NCBI GenBank assembly: GCA_009926135.1
Contig: RFPL01000007.1
Location: 1-64,000, forward strand
Length of the DNA: 64,000 nt
From: Sphingomonadaceae bacterium
GTDB lineage: Bacteria; Pseudomonadota; Alphaproteobacteria; Sphingomonadales; Sphingomonadaceae
Direction: 5' to 3'
Both the position numbers and the translations under genes were made by a program. The notes below the pieces were generated by a model, which saw only the letters and a list, made by a program, of their open reading frames with translations, searched no databases and had not been told where the DNA came from. This document shows, one piece after another, positions 37,224 to 45,108 of the stretch (position 1 is its first letter; every line of letters starts with the position of its first letter).

Positions 37224-38450
37224 TTGGCGAAGAAGATTACCGACAATATCGGTCCCGCTACACGCTTGGTTGGCGCTGGCCGCAGCGCGGAATGGACCGG
37301 CACGCCCAGCCAGCCGGGATCGGTGGTCAGCCCGCCGGTCTGGCGCGCCTCGACGCATCTCTACCCCAATGCTGCGGCAGTCCATGCCGGCAAGCCCAAT
37401 GAGGACGGCCACTTCTATTATGGCCGGCGCGGCTCACCCACCCAGTGGGCGCTGGCCGATGCGCTGACCGAACTGGAACCCGGCGCGGCGGGGACTGTCC
37501 TTTACCCGTCGGGCGTAGCAGCAATCGCGGGCGCGCTGCTCACCGTGCTGCGGCCCGGCGATGTCCTGCTGATGACTGATAACGCCTATGAGCCAACCCG
37601 CTCCATGGCGCGCGGGCTGCTGAAGGACATGGGGATCGAAACCCGCTGGTTCGATCCGCTTGACCGTGAAGCCTTTGCTGCTGCCGCTTGTGAGCGCTGC
37701 AAGGCCGTGCTGCTGGAAAGTCCCGGCAGCCTGACGCTGGAAGTGCAGGACGTGCCGGCCCTGTCCGCTCTCGCCCATGAGCGCGGGATCGTGGTGGTGC
37801 TCGACAACACCTGGGCCAGCCCGCTCGCCTTCCCGGCGCTGGAGCGCGGCGCCGATATCACCGTGATGAGCCTGACCAAGCACGTTGGTGGCCATTCCGA
37901 CCTCATGATGGGCAGCGCGGCGGCTGGCGAAAAGTATTACGCCAGGCTCCGCAAGACCGCCCAGAGCCTCGGCCAGGTCGTCTCCCCTGACGACGCGTCG
38001 CTCGCCTTGCGCGGCCTCCGCACGATGGGCCTGCGGCTGGCGCGCGAGACCGCCAGCGCCTTGGCATTGGCGCAGTGGCTGGAAGGCCGGCCGGAAGTGG
38101 CGCGAGTGCTGAGCCCGATGCTGCCGGGCTCGCCCGGACACGAACTGTGGGTCCGCGATTTCAGCGGCGGCTGCGGCCTGTTCAGCTTCGTTTTCCGGGG
38201 CAAGGACAGCGCGGCGCGCGATGCCTTCATCGATGCCCTGACGCTGTTCGGGATCGGCTATTCGTGGGGCGGGTTCGAAAGCCTGGTCACCCCGGTCGAC
38301 CCGACTGCCTTGCGTACAGCCACCCAGTGGCCGCTGTCAGGCATGGATGGTGCGGACCGCTTCGGCGTTCGTCTGTCGATTGGCCTTGAAGAACCGGCCG
38401 ACCTGATCGCCGACCTCGAACGCGGCCTTGCCGCCTGGGCCGCCGCATGA
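37224..38450 (+). CDS. metC: Cystathionine beta-lyase
   Basis: This PLP enzyme of the Cys/Met metabolism family (408 residues) cleaves cystathionine to homocysteine, pyruvate and ammonia in methionine synthesis. The PLP lysine is K219 in MSLTKHVGGHSD, and VVLDNTWASPLAFP supplies the Asp that binds the pyridine nitrogen. Early segments GATRLVGAG-like and YYGRRGSPTQWAL are typical of the MetC branch. I place the start at TTG 37224, where the conserved N terminus AKKITDNIGPATRLV begins; an ATG at 37155 would overlap sseA by 46 bp. The stop overlaps the mscS ATG. Confidence 0.9.
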   Translation: MAKKITDNIGPATRLVGAGRSAEWTGTPSQPGSVVSPPVWRASTHLYPNAAAVHAGKPNEDGHFYYGRRGSPTQWALADALTELEPGAAGTVLYPSGVAAIAGALLTVLRPGDVLLMTDNAYEPTRSMARGLLKDMGIETRWFDPLDREAFAAAACERCKAVLLESPGSLTLEVQDVPALSALAHERGIVVVLDNTWASPLAFPALERGADITVMSLTKHVGGHSDLMMGSAAAGEKYYARLRKTAQSLGQVVSPDDASLALRGLRTMGLRLARETASALALAQWLEGRPEVARVLSPMLPGSPGHELWVRDFSGGCGLFSFVFRGKDSAARDAFIDALTLFGIGYSWGGFESLVTPVDPTALRTATQWPLSGMDGADRFGVRLSIGLEEPADLIADLERGLAAWAAA

Positions 38451-39304
38451 GTTGGCCAGAGTTCCTCGGCTGGCTCGATACGATCGGGTTCGATCTTGGC
38501 GGCTATCACATCTCGCTGCTTGGGGGGTTCAAGATCCTGACCGTCGTGGTCGGGGTGATCGTGATCGGGTGGACGCTGACGCGGTTCGTGCGCCGGGTGT
38601 TCCGGCGCATGACCCGGCTTGATCTTTCGCAGCAGGTGCTCGGCGAAAAGCTGGTCAACATTGCGGTCTGGACCGCACTGGTGCTGATCGGGATCGATAT
38701 CCTGGGCATCAACCTGACCGCTTTGACGGTGTTTTCAGGGGCCTTCGGCCTGGCGATCGGCTTTGGCCTGCAAAAGACGCTGGGCAACCTCATTTCCGGC
38801 ATCATCCTGCTGATGGACCGTTCAATCGAGCCGGGCGACGTGATCGCCGTTGGCACGGGGGCCGACAAGACCGTGGGCAAGGTCAACCGCATCGGCATCC
38901 GGGCCGTGGCCGTCACCACCCGCGACCACATCCGCTATCTGATCCCCAACGAACTGCTGATGACCTCGGCAGTTGAGAACTGGACCGCCAGCACCAAGGA
39001 CGAGCGGATGAAAGTCCCGGTGCCGGTTGCCTATGGGACCGACCTGGATCTGGCCGAGCGGCTGATGCTGCAGGCGATCGTGGGCGTCGACCGGGTTCAA
39101 CCGGATCCCAAACCAGCGGTCTGGCTGGTCAACTTCGCCGAACGCGGCATCGAGTTCGAGATCCAGGTTTCGATCAGCCAACCCGAAATCGGCACTGGCA
39201 TGATCCGCTCCGCCATCCTGCGCAATGTCTGGCGGCTGTTTGGGCAGCACGGCGTCGAACTGCCGGTCCCGCCCGAGCAGGTGCAGCCGCAAAAGCTATC
39301 CTAA
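38447..39304 (+). CDS. mscS: Small-conductance mechanosensitive channel, MscS family
   Basis: This 285-residue inner-membrane channel releases solutes during hypo-osmotic shock. It starts at ATG 38447, overlapping the metC stop. Transmembrane helices lie at about residues 20-45 and 65-85; the pore-lining TM3 is LTALTVFSGAFGLAIGFGLQ, followed by KTLGNLISGIILLMDRSIEPGD, the MscS signature. The C-terminal beta and alpha/beta domain forms the cytoplasmic vestibule (VTTRDHIRYLIPNELLM). It is shorter at the N terminus than multi-domain homologues. Its place between metC and cobA is probably fortuitous. Confidence 0.92.
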   Translation: MSWPEFLGWLDTIGFDLGGYHISLLGGFKILTVVVGVIVIGWTLTRFVRRVFRRMTRLDLSQQVLGEKLVNIAVWTALVLIGIDILGINLTALTVFSGAFGLAIGFGLQKTLGNLISGIILLMDRSIEPGDVIAVGTGADKTVGKVNRIGIRAVAVTTRDHIRYLIPNELLMTSAVENWTASTKDERMKVPVPVAYGTDLDLAERLMLQAIVGVDRVQPDPKPAVWLVNFAERGIEFEIQVSISQPEIGTGMIRSAILRNVWRLFGQHGVELPVPPEQVQPQKLS

Positions 39305-39361
39305 GCCCCTGCAAAGGCATTCTGGCTGGCGGGTGCAGCGCTGAGCGCGCACTTGGGCAGG

Positions 39362-40135
39362 ATGAGCATCTCTACTCCCGATGCCGGAAAGGTCTGGCTG
39401 GTCGGCGCCGGTCCGGGCGATCCTGACCTGCTGACGCTGCGCGCTGCGCGGCTGATCATGCGCGCCCGGCTGATCGTCCACGATGGGCTGGTCGATCCGG
39501 CAATCCTCGCCCTCGCGCGGCCCGAGGCCCGGCTAGTCTCCGTCGCCAAGCGCCGCTCGCGCCACACCATGCCGCAGGACGACATCAACGCCCTGCTGGT
39601 CCGCGAAGCGCTGGCCGGTACCGAAGTCGTGCGCCTCAAGGGCGGCGATCCCTTCATCTTCGGCCGCGGCGGCGAAGAGGCGGAAGCCTGCCACGCTGCT
39701 GGCGTGCCGGTGGAAGTGGTTCCGGGAATCAGTGCTGCAATCGGCGGGGCTGCCGCGGCGCAGATGCCGCTGACGCACCGCCGCTCGGCCTCGATCGTCA
39801 CCTTTGTTGCTGGCCAGTGCAAAGGGCTCAGCGAACAGAATTGGTCTGGACTGGCTGGCAAGGGTCGCACCTTGGTCATCTACATGGGCCTCGCCACGGC
39901 CGAGGCGATTGCCGACAAGCTGATCGAGGATGGCCTTGCGCCGGATATGCCAGTGGCCGTGATCGAGAACGCGACGCGCCCGCAGATGCGCGTGCTGCGC
40001 GCATCGCTGGCCGGATTGCCGGACCTGGTCATCAGCCACAAGGTCAAGAGCCCGGCCGTGATCGTGATTGGCGAAGTCACGGCCGAACCCCAAACCGAGC
40101 AGTTGCGCGCGCTGGCGCTGGAGGCCACGACGTGA
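39362..40135 (+). CDS. cobA: Uroporphyrinogen-III C-methyltransferase
   Basis: CobA/SUMT methylates uroporphyrinogen III at C2 and C7 to precorrin-2, the precursor of siroheme for sulfite reductase. The ATG at 39362 gives 257 residues, the length of the stand-alone enzyme without a CysG dehydrogenase/ferrochelatase part. S-adenosylmethionine motifs are clear: VWLVGAGPGDPDLLTLRA near the start and VRLKGGDPFIFGRGGEEAEA in the middle. The stop overlaps the GTG of the DUF2849 gene. It heads the sulfite-reduction operon, so siroheme for CysI is the likely product line. The dehydrogenase/ferrochelatase step must be encoded elsewhere. Confidence 0.94.
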   Translation: MSISTPDAGKVWLVGAGPGDPDLLTLRAARLIMRARLIVHDGLVDPAILALARPEARLVSVAKRRSRHTMPQDDINALLVREALAGTEVVRLKGGDPFIFGRGGEEAEACHAAGVPVEVVPGISAAIGGAAAAQMPLTHRRSASIVTFVAGQCKGLSEQNWSGLAGKGRTLVIYMGLATAEAIADKLIEDGLAPDMPVAVIENATRPQMRVLRASLAGLPDLVISHKVKSPAVIVIGEVTAEPQTEQLRALALEATT

Positions 40136-40428
40136 AGATCTTGACTGGCAATGACTTGAAGACCGGCGCCGTCACCTGGTGGGACGGGGTGCAATGGTCG
40201 CTCCATGTCGAGGACGCGGTCGATGTGGGGGACCACGGCGATACCATCCTCGCCCGCGAACTGGCCGCCCGCCGCGTCAACGCGGCTTATGCGATCGACG
40301 CGGTGAAGGATCAACAGGGCATCCGCCCCGGCCACATCAAGGAACGCATCCGCGCGCTCGGCCCGACCGTCCGTCCCGACCTGACTTTGAAGCCGGCCGA
40401 TCCCGCCGCTGGCGATTGGGTGATCTGA
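40132..40428 (+). CDS. DUF2849 domain protein of the sulfite reductase cluster
   Basis: This 98-residue protein starts at GTG 40132 in the cobA stop and ends in the cysI start (TGATG). It begins VKILTGNDLKTGAVTWWDG and contains LARELAARRVNAAYAIDAV, matching by eye the DUF2849 proteins that sit between cobA and cysI in many alphaproteobacteria. It has no membrane segment or cysteine cluster. The constant position between a siroheme enzyme and the siroheme-containing reductase suggests a role in assembly or electron delivery, but its function is not known to me. Confidence 0.85.
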   Translation: MKILTGNDLKTGAVTWWDGVQWSLHVEDAVDVGDHGDTILARELAARRVNAAYAIDAVKDQQGIRPGHIKERIRALGPTVRPDLTLKPADPAAGDWVI

Positions 40429-42056
40429 TGTACAAGTATGACACGTATGACCGGGCGATGGTCGATGCCCGGGTCGAGGAATTCCGCGACCAGGTGCGCC
40501 GCCGGCTGGAAGGCCACATCACCGAGGACCAGTTCAAGCCGCTGCGGCTGATGAACGGGCTCTACCTGCAGCTCCACGCCTATATGCTGCGCGTCGCCAT
40601 CCCTTATGGCACGCTGTCGAGCGCGCAGATGCGGATGCTGGGCGATATCGCCGACAAGTATGACCGCGGCTATGGTCACTTCACCACTCGCCAGAACATC
40701 CAGTACAACTGGATCAAGCTGGAAGACGCGCCCGATATCCTCGCCGATCTCGCCTCGGTAGAGATGCATGCGATCCAGACCAGCGGCAACTGCATCCGCA
40801 ACACCACGTCTGACCAGTATGCCGGTGCGGCGGCTGACGAGGTGGTCGATCCCCGGCCCTATGCCGAGCTGATCCGTCAGTGGTCGACCTTCCACCCCGA
40901 ATTCAGCTTCCTGCCGCGCAAGTTCAAGATGGCGGTGATCGCCTCTGACATCGACCGTGCGGCGATGAAGCTGCACGATATCGGCATCCAGATCGTGCGC
41001 AACGAAGCGGGCGAAATCGGTGCGGCGTTCTATGTTGGCGGCGGCATGGGCCGCACCCCGATGATCGCGCCGCTGATCAATGGCTTCGTGCCGATCGACC
41101 AGATGATCACCTATTCGGAAGCCTGCCTGCGGGTCTACAACCGCCACGGTCGCCGTGACAACAAGTACAAGGCGCGGATCAAGATCCTGGTCCATGAGCT
41201 GGGCAAGGACGAATATACCCGCCAGGTCGAGGCGGAATTCGCTCATCTGCTGAGCCAGAACATCGAACCCCCGCTGGCCGAGCTGGAGCGGATCAAGGCG
41301 ATGTTCGCCGACCCGCCGTTCGAAGCTGGCGCACCGGACGAACTGGACCGCAGCGATCCGGACTTCGCGCTGTGGGTGGATAACAACTGCCTTGCCCACA
41401 AGCAGCCCGGCTACATCGCCGCGACGATCAGCCTGAAGCCCGTCGGCGGCATTCCGGGCGACGCCACGGGCGAGCAGATCCGCCTGATGGGCGACCTTGC
41501 CCAGCAATACTCGTTCGATGAGCTGCGGGTGACCCACGCTCAGAACATCGTCCTGCCGCATGTGAAGAAGGCCGATCTTTACGCACTGTGGCAAGTGCTG
41601 GACGCCAATGGCCTTGGCACGGCGAACCTTGATCTGGTGGGTGATATCATCGCCTGCCCGGGGCTCGACTATTGCAGCCTGGCCAATGCCCGCTCGATCC
41701 CGGTGGCGCAGAAGATCAGCCAGCGACTGGCTGGCAAGAGCCAGGAAATCGGCGAACTGAAGCTCAAGATTTCCGGCTGCATCAACGCCTGCGGCCATCA
41801 CCACGCCGGCCACATCGGCATCCTCGGGGTCGACCGCAAGGGGGTGGAAAATTACCAGCTTCTGCTCGGCGGCAGCGAAGCAGCCGACACCTCGCTCGGC
41901 ACGATCACCGGCCCCGGCTTTGACGAGGACGGGATTGTCGAGGCGGTCGAAAAGGCCACGCAGGTATACCTGAGCAACAAGGAAGGGCAGGAGCGCTTCC
42001 TCGATACTTATCGCCGCATTGGCATGGCACCATTCAAGGAGGCGCTTTATGGCTGA
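40428..42056 (+). CDS. cysI: Assimilatory sulfite reductase, hemoprotein (CysI type)
   Basis: This 542-residue nitrite/sulfite reductase carries siroheme and a 4Fe-4S cluster and reduces sulfite to sulfide. The cluster cysteines are C410 and C416 (ACPGLDYCSLA) and C451 and C455 (KISGCINACGHHH). The two ferredoxin-like half domains are recognisable by YGHFTTRQNIQYNWIKL and FDELRVTHAQNIVLPHV. It starts at ATG 40428, one base into the DUF2849 stop, and its end overlaps the next gene by 8 nt. No CysJ flavoprotein gene is present, so a ferredoxin or another reductase must be the electron donor. Confidence 0.93.
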   Translation: MYKYDTYDRAMVDARVEEFRDQVRRRLEGHITEDQFKPLRLMNGLYLQLHAYMLRVAIPYGTLSSAQMRMLGDIADKYDRGYGHFTTRQNIQYNWIKLEDAPDILADLASVEMHAIQTSGNCIRNTTSDQYAGAAADEVVDPRPYAELIRQWSTFHPEFSFLPRKFKMAVIASDIDRAAMKLHDIGIQIVRNEAGEIGAAFYVGGGMGRTPMIAPLINGFVPIDQMITYSEACLRVYNRHGRRDNKYKARIKILVHELGKDEYTRQVEAEFAHLLSQNIEPPLAELERIKAMFADPPFEAGAPDELDRSDPDFALWVDNNCLAHKQPGYIAATISLKPVGGIPGDATGEQIRLMGDLAQQYSFDELRVTHAQNIVLPHVKKADLYALWQVLDANGLGTANLDLVGDIIACPGLDYCSLANARSIPVAQKISQRLAGKSQEIGELKLKISGCINACGHHHAGHIGILGVDRKGVENYQLLLGGSEAADTSLGTITGPGFDEDGIVEAVEKATQVYLSNKEGQERFLDTYRRIGMAPFKEALYG

Positions 42057-42492
42057 GGTCCAGTTCCGCTTCCGCGATGACGAGCCGGTGGCCGATCCCG
42101 GCGTCACGGTCGATGCCTTTGGCGAACAGACCAATGCCGCCGCCGTCCGGCTTGAACCTGGCGACGATGCCCGCGATCTGATCCCGCACCTTGCCCGGCT
42201 GCAACTGATCGAAGTGAACTTCCCGGTCTTCGGCGATGGCCGCGGCTATTCCGCCGCGCGGATCCTGCGCGAGTCTGGTTATCAGGGCGAATTGCGCGCC
42301 GTGGGTGACGTGCTGGTCGATCAGCTCGCCTATCTGCGCCGCTGCGGTTTCGATGCCTTTGCGCCCGAAGTGCCGCTTGATCCCGCCGATGCCGCGAACG
42401 CCTTTGGCCGCTACGCAGAGGTCTATCAGCCGACGACCGACGGCCGCGCCCCGATCTGGGCGAAACGACACTCTGGAAACAACAATGGCTGA
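42049..42492 (+). CDS. DUF934 domain protein of the sulfite reductase cluster
   Basis: This 147-residue protein begins at ATG 42049, inside the cysI end, and its own end overlaps cysH, in both cases through the same 8 bases ATGGCTGA. The core (LARLQLIEVNFPVFGDGRGY, then SAARILRESGYQGELRAVGD and LAYLRRCGFDAF) fits DUF934, always found next to cysI and cysH in alpha- and betaproteobacteria. It is soluble, with a single cysteine. Family function is unknown; a scaffold or electron-donor role for CysI/CysH is plausible because every junction in the operon is coupled. Confidence 0.87.
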   Translation: MAEVQFRFRDDEPVADPGVTVDAFGEQTNAAAVRLEPGDDARDLIPHLARLQLIEVNFPVFGDGRGYSAARILRESGYQGELRAVGDVLVDQLAYLRRCGFDAFAPEVPLDPADAANAFGRYAEVYQPTTDGRAPIWAKRHSGNNNG

Positions 42493-43270
42493 ACCGGCGC
42501 GGCGCATCGATCTGCTTCACACCGGCCCGCGCTTCACCGCGGCCGAGGTCGAGGCGCTCAATGCCCGCTTTGCCGATGTGCCGACGATCGCCATGCTCCG
42601 CGCCGTGCTGCGCGAAGGGCTGGCAGGCGATGTCGCTGCGGTTTCCAGCTTCGGCGCGGAAAGTGCCGTGCTGCTGCATCTCATCGCCACGATTGACCGC
42701 TCGGTGCCGGTGTTGTTCCTCGATACCGGCAAGCATTTCCCTGAAACTCTGGCCTATCGCGACGAGATCATGGGCCGGCTGGGCATGACCAACCTGGTCA
42801 ACCTTTCACCCGGCCCCGCGGCGCTGATCGCCAGCGACGCGACTGGCCTGCGCTGGTCCTATGATCCCGATGGCTGCTGCGAGATCCGCAAGGTCCAGCC
42901 GCTGGCCGCAGCGCTGACCCATTTCGATGCCAGCTTCACCGGCCGCAAGGGTTTTCAAAGCGCCACCCGCGCCGGCCTGCAGACCTTTGAGCTGGACCAG
43001 ACCGACGCGCAGGGCCGGCTGAAGATCAACCCGCTCGCCACCTGGTCAAGCGGCCAGGTCCGCGCCTATTTCGATGCGACCGGCCTGCCCGCACACCCGC
43101 TGGTGGAACAAGGCTATCCCTCGATCGGCTGCTCCCCCTGCACCACCCGCGTCGCGCCGGGCGAAGACCCGCGCTCGGGCCGCTGGAAGGGCTGGGACAA
43201 GACCGAATGCGGCATCCACGTCGATGGCGCGGCCGAGGCCCTGCCACCGGGTTACGATCCAGCGTTCTAG
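42485..43270 (+). CDS. cysH: APS reductase (CysH, iron-sulfur type)
   Basis: CysH reduces activated sulfate to sulfite. The 261-residue protein carries the two cysteine pairs of the 4Fe-4S-binding APS reductases, C131-C132 (DGCCEIRKV) and C216-C219 (IGCSPCTTR), so adenosine phosphosulfate, not PAPS, is the likely substrate. The catalytic cysteine is C242 in TECGIHVDG. The P-loop-like start SSFGAESAVLLHL binds the nucleotide. The ATG at 42485 lies in the DUF934 stop. The end, TAG, shares the palindrome CTAG (43267-43270) with the convergent regulator gene's stop. It is the last gene of the operon; cysD/cysN for APS synthesis are elsewhere. Confidence 0.93.
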   Translation: MAEPARRIDLLHTGPRFTAAEVEALNARFADVPTIAMLRAVLREGLAGDVAAVSSFGAESAVLLHLIATIDRSVPVLFLDTGKHFPETLAYRDEIMGRLGMTNLVNLSPGPAALIASDATGLRWSYDPDGCCEIRKVQPLAAALTHFDASFTGRKGFQSATRAGLQTFELDQTDAQGRLKINPLATWSSGQVRAYFDATGLPAHPLVEQGYPSIGCSPCTTRVAPGEDPRSGRWKGWDKTECGIHVDGAAEALPPGYDPAF

Positions 43271-43761
43271 AGCAAATCGTCGAGGAACAGGCTGACCAGT
43301 CCGGCCTGGCTGGTCACGCCAGCCTTGGCATAGACCTGGCTGAGCTGGGCACGGACAGTGCCTTGCGCAGCACCGCGCAAGGTGGCGATTTCGGCCGCAT
43401 CGCAGCCCTTCAGGGCAAACAACGCCACATCGCTTTCGGCCGCTGTCAGGCCCCAGTCGGCAAAGCGCGCGGCGATGTGATCAGCCAGCGCGCCTTGCGC
43501 AACCGCCAGCGCTTCCTCGCGCCGCTGCGCCTCAGCCAGCAGGCGGCGGACATGGGCCGCGCCGATAAAGACTCCGGCCAGCAGGGCGAAGGCGATCACC
43601 GCCTCGATCAGGATATGGGCGGTCAACCCATCGGCGGTATAATCGCCCAAGGCATCGGCAACGAAGAACACCGCTGCCACGGCCTGCACCGCAACAACCG
43701 CCGCGACCAGCAGGGTCTGCCGGTCGCGGCGCTGTGTCGTCTGGCGTACTGTTGTTGTCAT
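43267..43761 (-). CDS. Membrane-bound LuxR-type transcription regulator
   Basis: This 164-residue protein starts at ATG 43761. Two membrane helices (about residues 15-35, LLVAAVVAVQAVAAVFFVAD, and 43-65, AHILIEAVIAFALLAGVFIG) are followed by a charged linker helix, RRLLAEAQRREEALAVAQGA, and a LuxR-type winged helix-turn-helix (about 105-160: GLTAAESDVALFALKGCDAA, then a recognition helix and LSQVYAKAGVTSQAGLV). It lacks a receiver or autoinducer domain, so the membrane part itself is the sensor or is driven by a partner. The gene follows the cytochrome b561 gene by 11 bp on the same strand, which suggests that the cytochrome is the partner. Confidence 0.82.
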   Translation of the reverse strand: MTTTVRQTTQRRDRQTLLVAAVVAVQAVAAVFFVADALGDYTADGLTAHILIEAVIAFALLAGVFIGAAHVRRLLAEAQRREEALAVAQGALADHIAARFADWGLTAAESDVALFALKGCDAAEIATLRGAAQGTVRAQLSQVYAKAGVTSQAGLVSLFLDDLL

Positions 43762-43772
43762 GCCCCGTTCCG

Positions 43773-44456
43773 TCAGGCCCGGCGGTTGCCCCCCGGGATC
43801 ATCGCCCCCACCACCTCGCGGCCCGAGCGACGCGTCTCGAAGACCACGCCAGCCAGATGCAGGGCAATCAGGACATAGAGCAAGTTGACCGCGATTTCGT
43901 GCATTTCTTCCAGCCACTCACCACTTTCATCCTCGGCGGCCTCCCGGCCCTCGCTGGCTTCCGGACCTTCACTTTCATCGGCGCGAGCCGGGGGAATCAC
44001 GGTCTGGAGGACGAAGGACTGAAGGTCCGACTTCGCCTCGCCGCCTTCGCCATGCTCGCCCGTGACGGCAGCGGGATCGGCGGGCGGAGGACCGGACATG
44101 GCGATGCCGCTGGCAACGATCACCGCCAGCATCGCCCAGATGGCATAAGCCATCAGCGCGCCCAGTGGATTGTGCGAGCGGTGGCGCACCACTTCGCCCC
44201 GGCGGATCTCGCCAAGGTGCGCGGCGGCGCGTGAAGCGCTGGGCGGAAATGCCGAAAAGCGCGCTTCGACCGGGCCGATCAGGCCCCAGAGCAATCGCAG
44301 CGCCAGCAGCCCGGCCAGGCCATAGCCAACCCAGATGTGCCAGCCCGATCCTTCCTCGGTTACCAGCGCATTGCCAATGACGGCGGTAACGACGCCCCAG
44401 TGGGTCAGCTTGACGATCGGATCCCAGCGGCGCGGCTTGGTGGTGGCAATGGTCAT
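43773..44456 (-). CDS. Cytochrome b561-family membrane protein
   Basis: This 227-residue membrane protein has four helices with candidate heme-ligand histidines in LTHWG (helix 1), SGWHIWVGY (helix 2), and in the C-terminal helix pair EMHEIAVNLLYV and IALHLAGVV. It fits the bacterial b561 (CybB/thiosulfate-reductase-cytochrome-like) fold. Between helices 3 and 4 an unusual acidic insertion of about 60 residues (ADESEGPEASEGREAAEDES) would lie in the periplasm. The ATG at 44456 is preferred over 44489. It is upstream of a membrane LuxR regulator in one operon, so it may feed redox state to it. Confidence 0.85.
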   Translation of the reverse strand: MTIATTKPRRWDPIVKLTHWGVVTAVIGNALVTEEGSGWHIWVGYGLAGLLALRLLWGLIGPVEARFSAFPPSASRAAAHLGEIRRGEVVRHRSHNPLGALMAYAIWAMLAVIVASGIAMSGPPPADPAAVTGEHGEGGEAKSDLQSFVLQTVIPPARADESEGPEASEGREAAEDESGEWLEEMHEIAVNLLYVLIALHLAGVVFETRRSGREVVGAMIPGGNRRA

Positions 44457-44522
44457 GTGTCGTGGCTCCTGGCTAAGGCCTGAAGCCATGACTGCGCCCA
44501 GCCCATGCGTACTGCCAGCGCA

Positions 44523-44554
44523 CAGGCGCTTATGACGGCACGGATAAGCGCCTG
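44523..44554. terminator. Perfect 11-bp hairpin between lipoprotein and b561 genes
   Basis: CAGGCGCTTAT (44523-44533) and ATAAGCGCCTG (44544-44554) are perfectly complementary with a 10-nt loop. It follows the lipoprotein stop (44609) and precedes the b561 start (44456) on the minus strand. No T-run follows, so it may be a terminator or an operator. Confidence 0.5.
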
Positions 44555-44608
44555 CTTAGGACTGGCACCCTCCGCCAGACCGAGCGGAAGGCGCCGTCCA
44601 TGCCAGGA

Positions 44609-45004
44609 TCAGCCGACGCGTTCGACCGTCGATACCTTGCCTTCGGGATTTTTCGAGGTCCAGACGCCGTTCTCGATCTTTTCCTCGCTGCACTTCTGCG
44701 CTTCGCCAGTCTTGGTGCCGCAGTAGAGGTTGGGGTTCTTCTGCTCCCAGGTGCCGGTTTCGACGGCCTTGTCCGGACCGGTGCTTTCATAAGTGCCGTC
44801 GGCCTTGACCACTTCGGTATAGACCTTGCCGTCGGCGGCAGTGACCTTGAAGGTGCCGACCGAGGACTTGCCATCGGCCGCCACCGGACCGGCCATCGAT
44901 GCGGTGGCTTCCGGTGCCGCCGTAGCTTCGGCAGCGGGTGTTTCAGCGGGTTTCGAACAGGCGGCAAGCGCGGCAAGCGCCGCGATCGTGAAGAACTTTT
45001 TCAT
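44609..45004 (-). CDS. Small lipoprotein of unknown function
   Basis: This 131-residue protein starts at ATG 45004 with a lipoprotein signal peptide: MKKFFTIAALAALAAC, where C16 would be lipidated. A Pro/Ala/Thr/Glu-rich linker is followed by a small beta domain with two more cysteines (NLYCGTKTGEAQKCSEE) that could form a disulfide, and a repetitive GTWEQKNPN / GVWTSKNPEGK pattern. A start at 45052 would hide the signal. It is probably anchored to the outer membrane. Its operon partners are unclear: the upstream epimerase gene is separated by a strong hairpin. Confidence 0.8.
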   Translation of the reverse strand: MKKFFTIAALAALAACSKPAETPAAEATAAPEATASMAGPVAADGKSSVGTFKVTAADGKVYTEVVKADGTYESTGPDKAVETGTWEQKNPNLYCGTKTGEAQKCSEEKIENGVWTSKNPEGKVSTVERVG

Positions 45005-45025
45005 TGGTAGTCTCCCGTTTCGTGA

Positions 45026-45052
45026 GTGCCCGGCGAAATTTCGCCCGGGCAC
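45026..45052. terminator. Long near-perfect palindrome ending the proB operon
   Basis: GTGCCC-GGCGAAA on the left pairs with TTTCGCC-c-GGGCAC on the right, giving 13 bp with a one-base bulge and almost no loop, so the site is also a cruciform. On the minus strand it lies 57 bp after the epimerase stop and just before the lipoprotein gene. No long T-run follows. Confidence 0.6.
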
Positions 45053-45108
45053 GACTCGCGAACCCCGCCGGAGCCTAATCCCGATCGGGTCGTGCGCCTA
45101 ATCGGCCC

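Noticed and set aside
40311..42134. A 607-codon minus-strand frame opposite cysI
   Set aside because: Antisense shadow of cysI; no ribosome binding site or motif.
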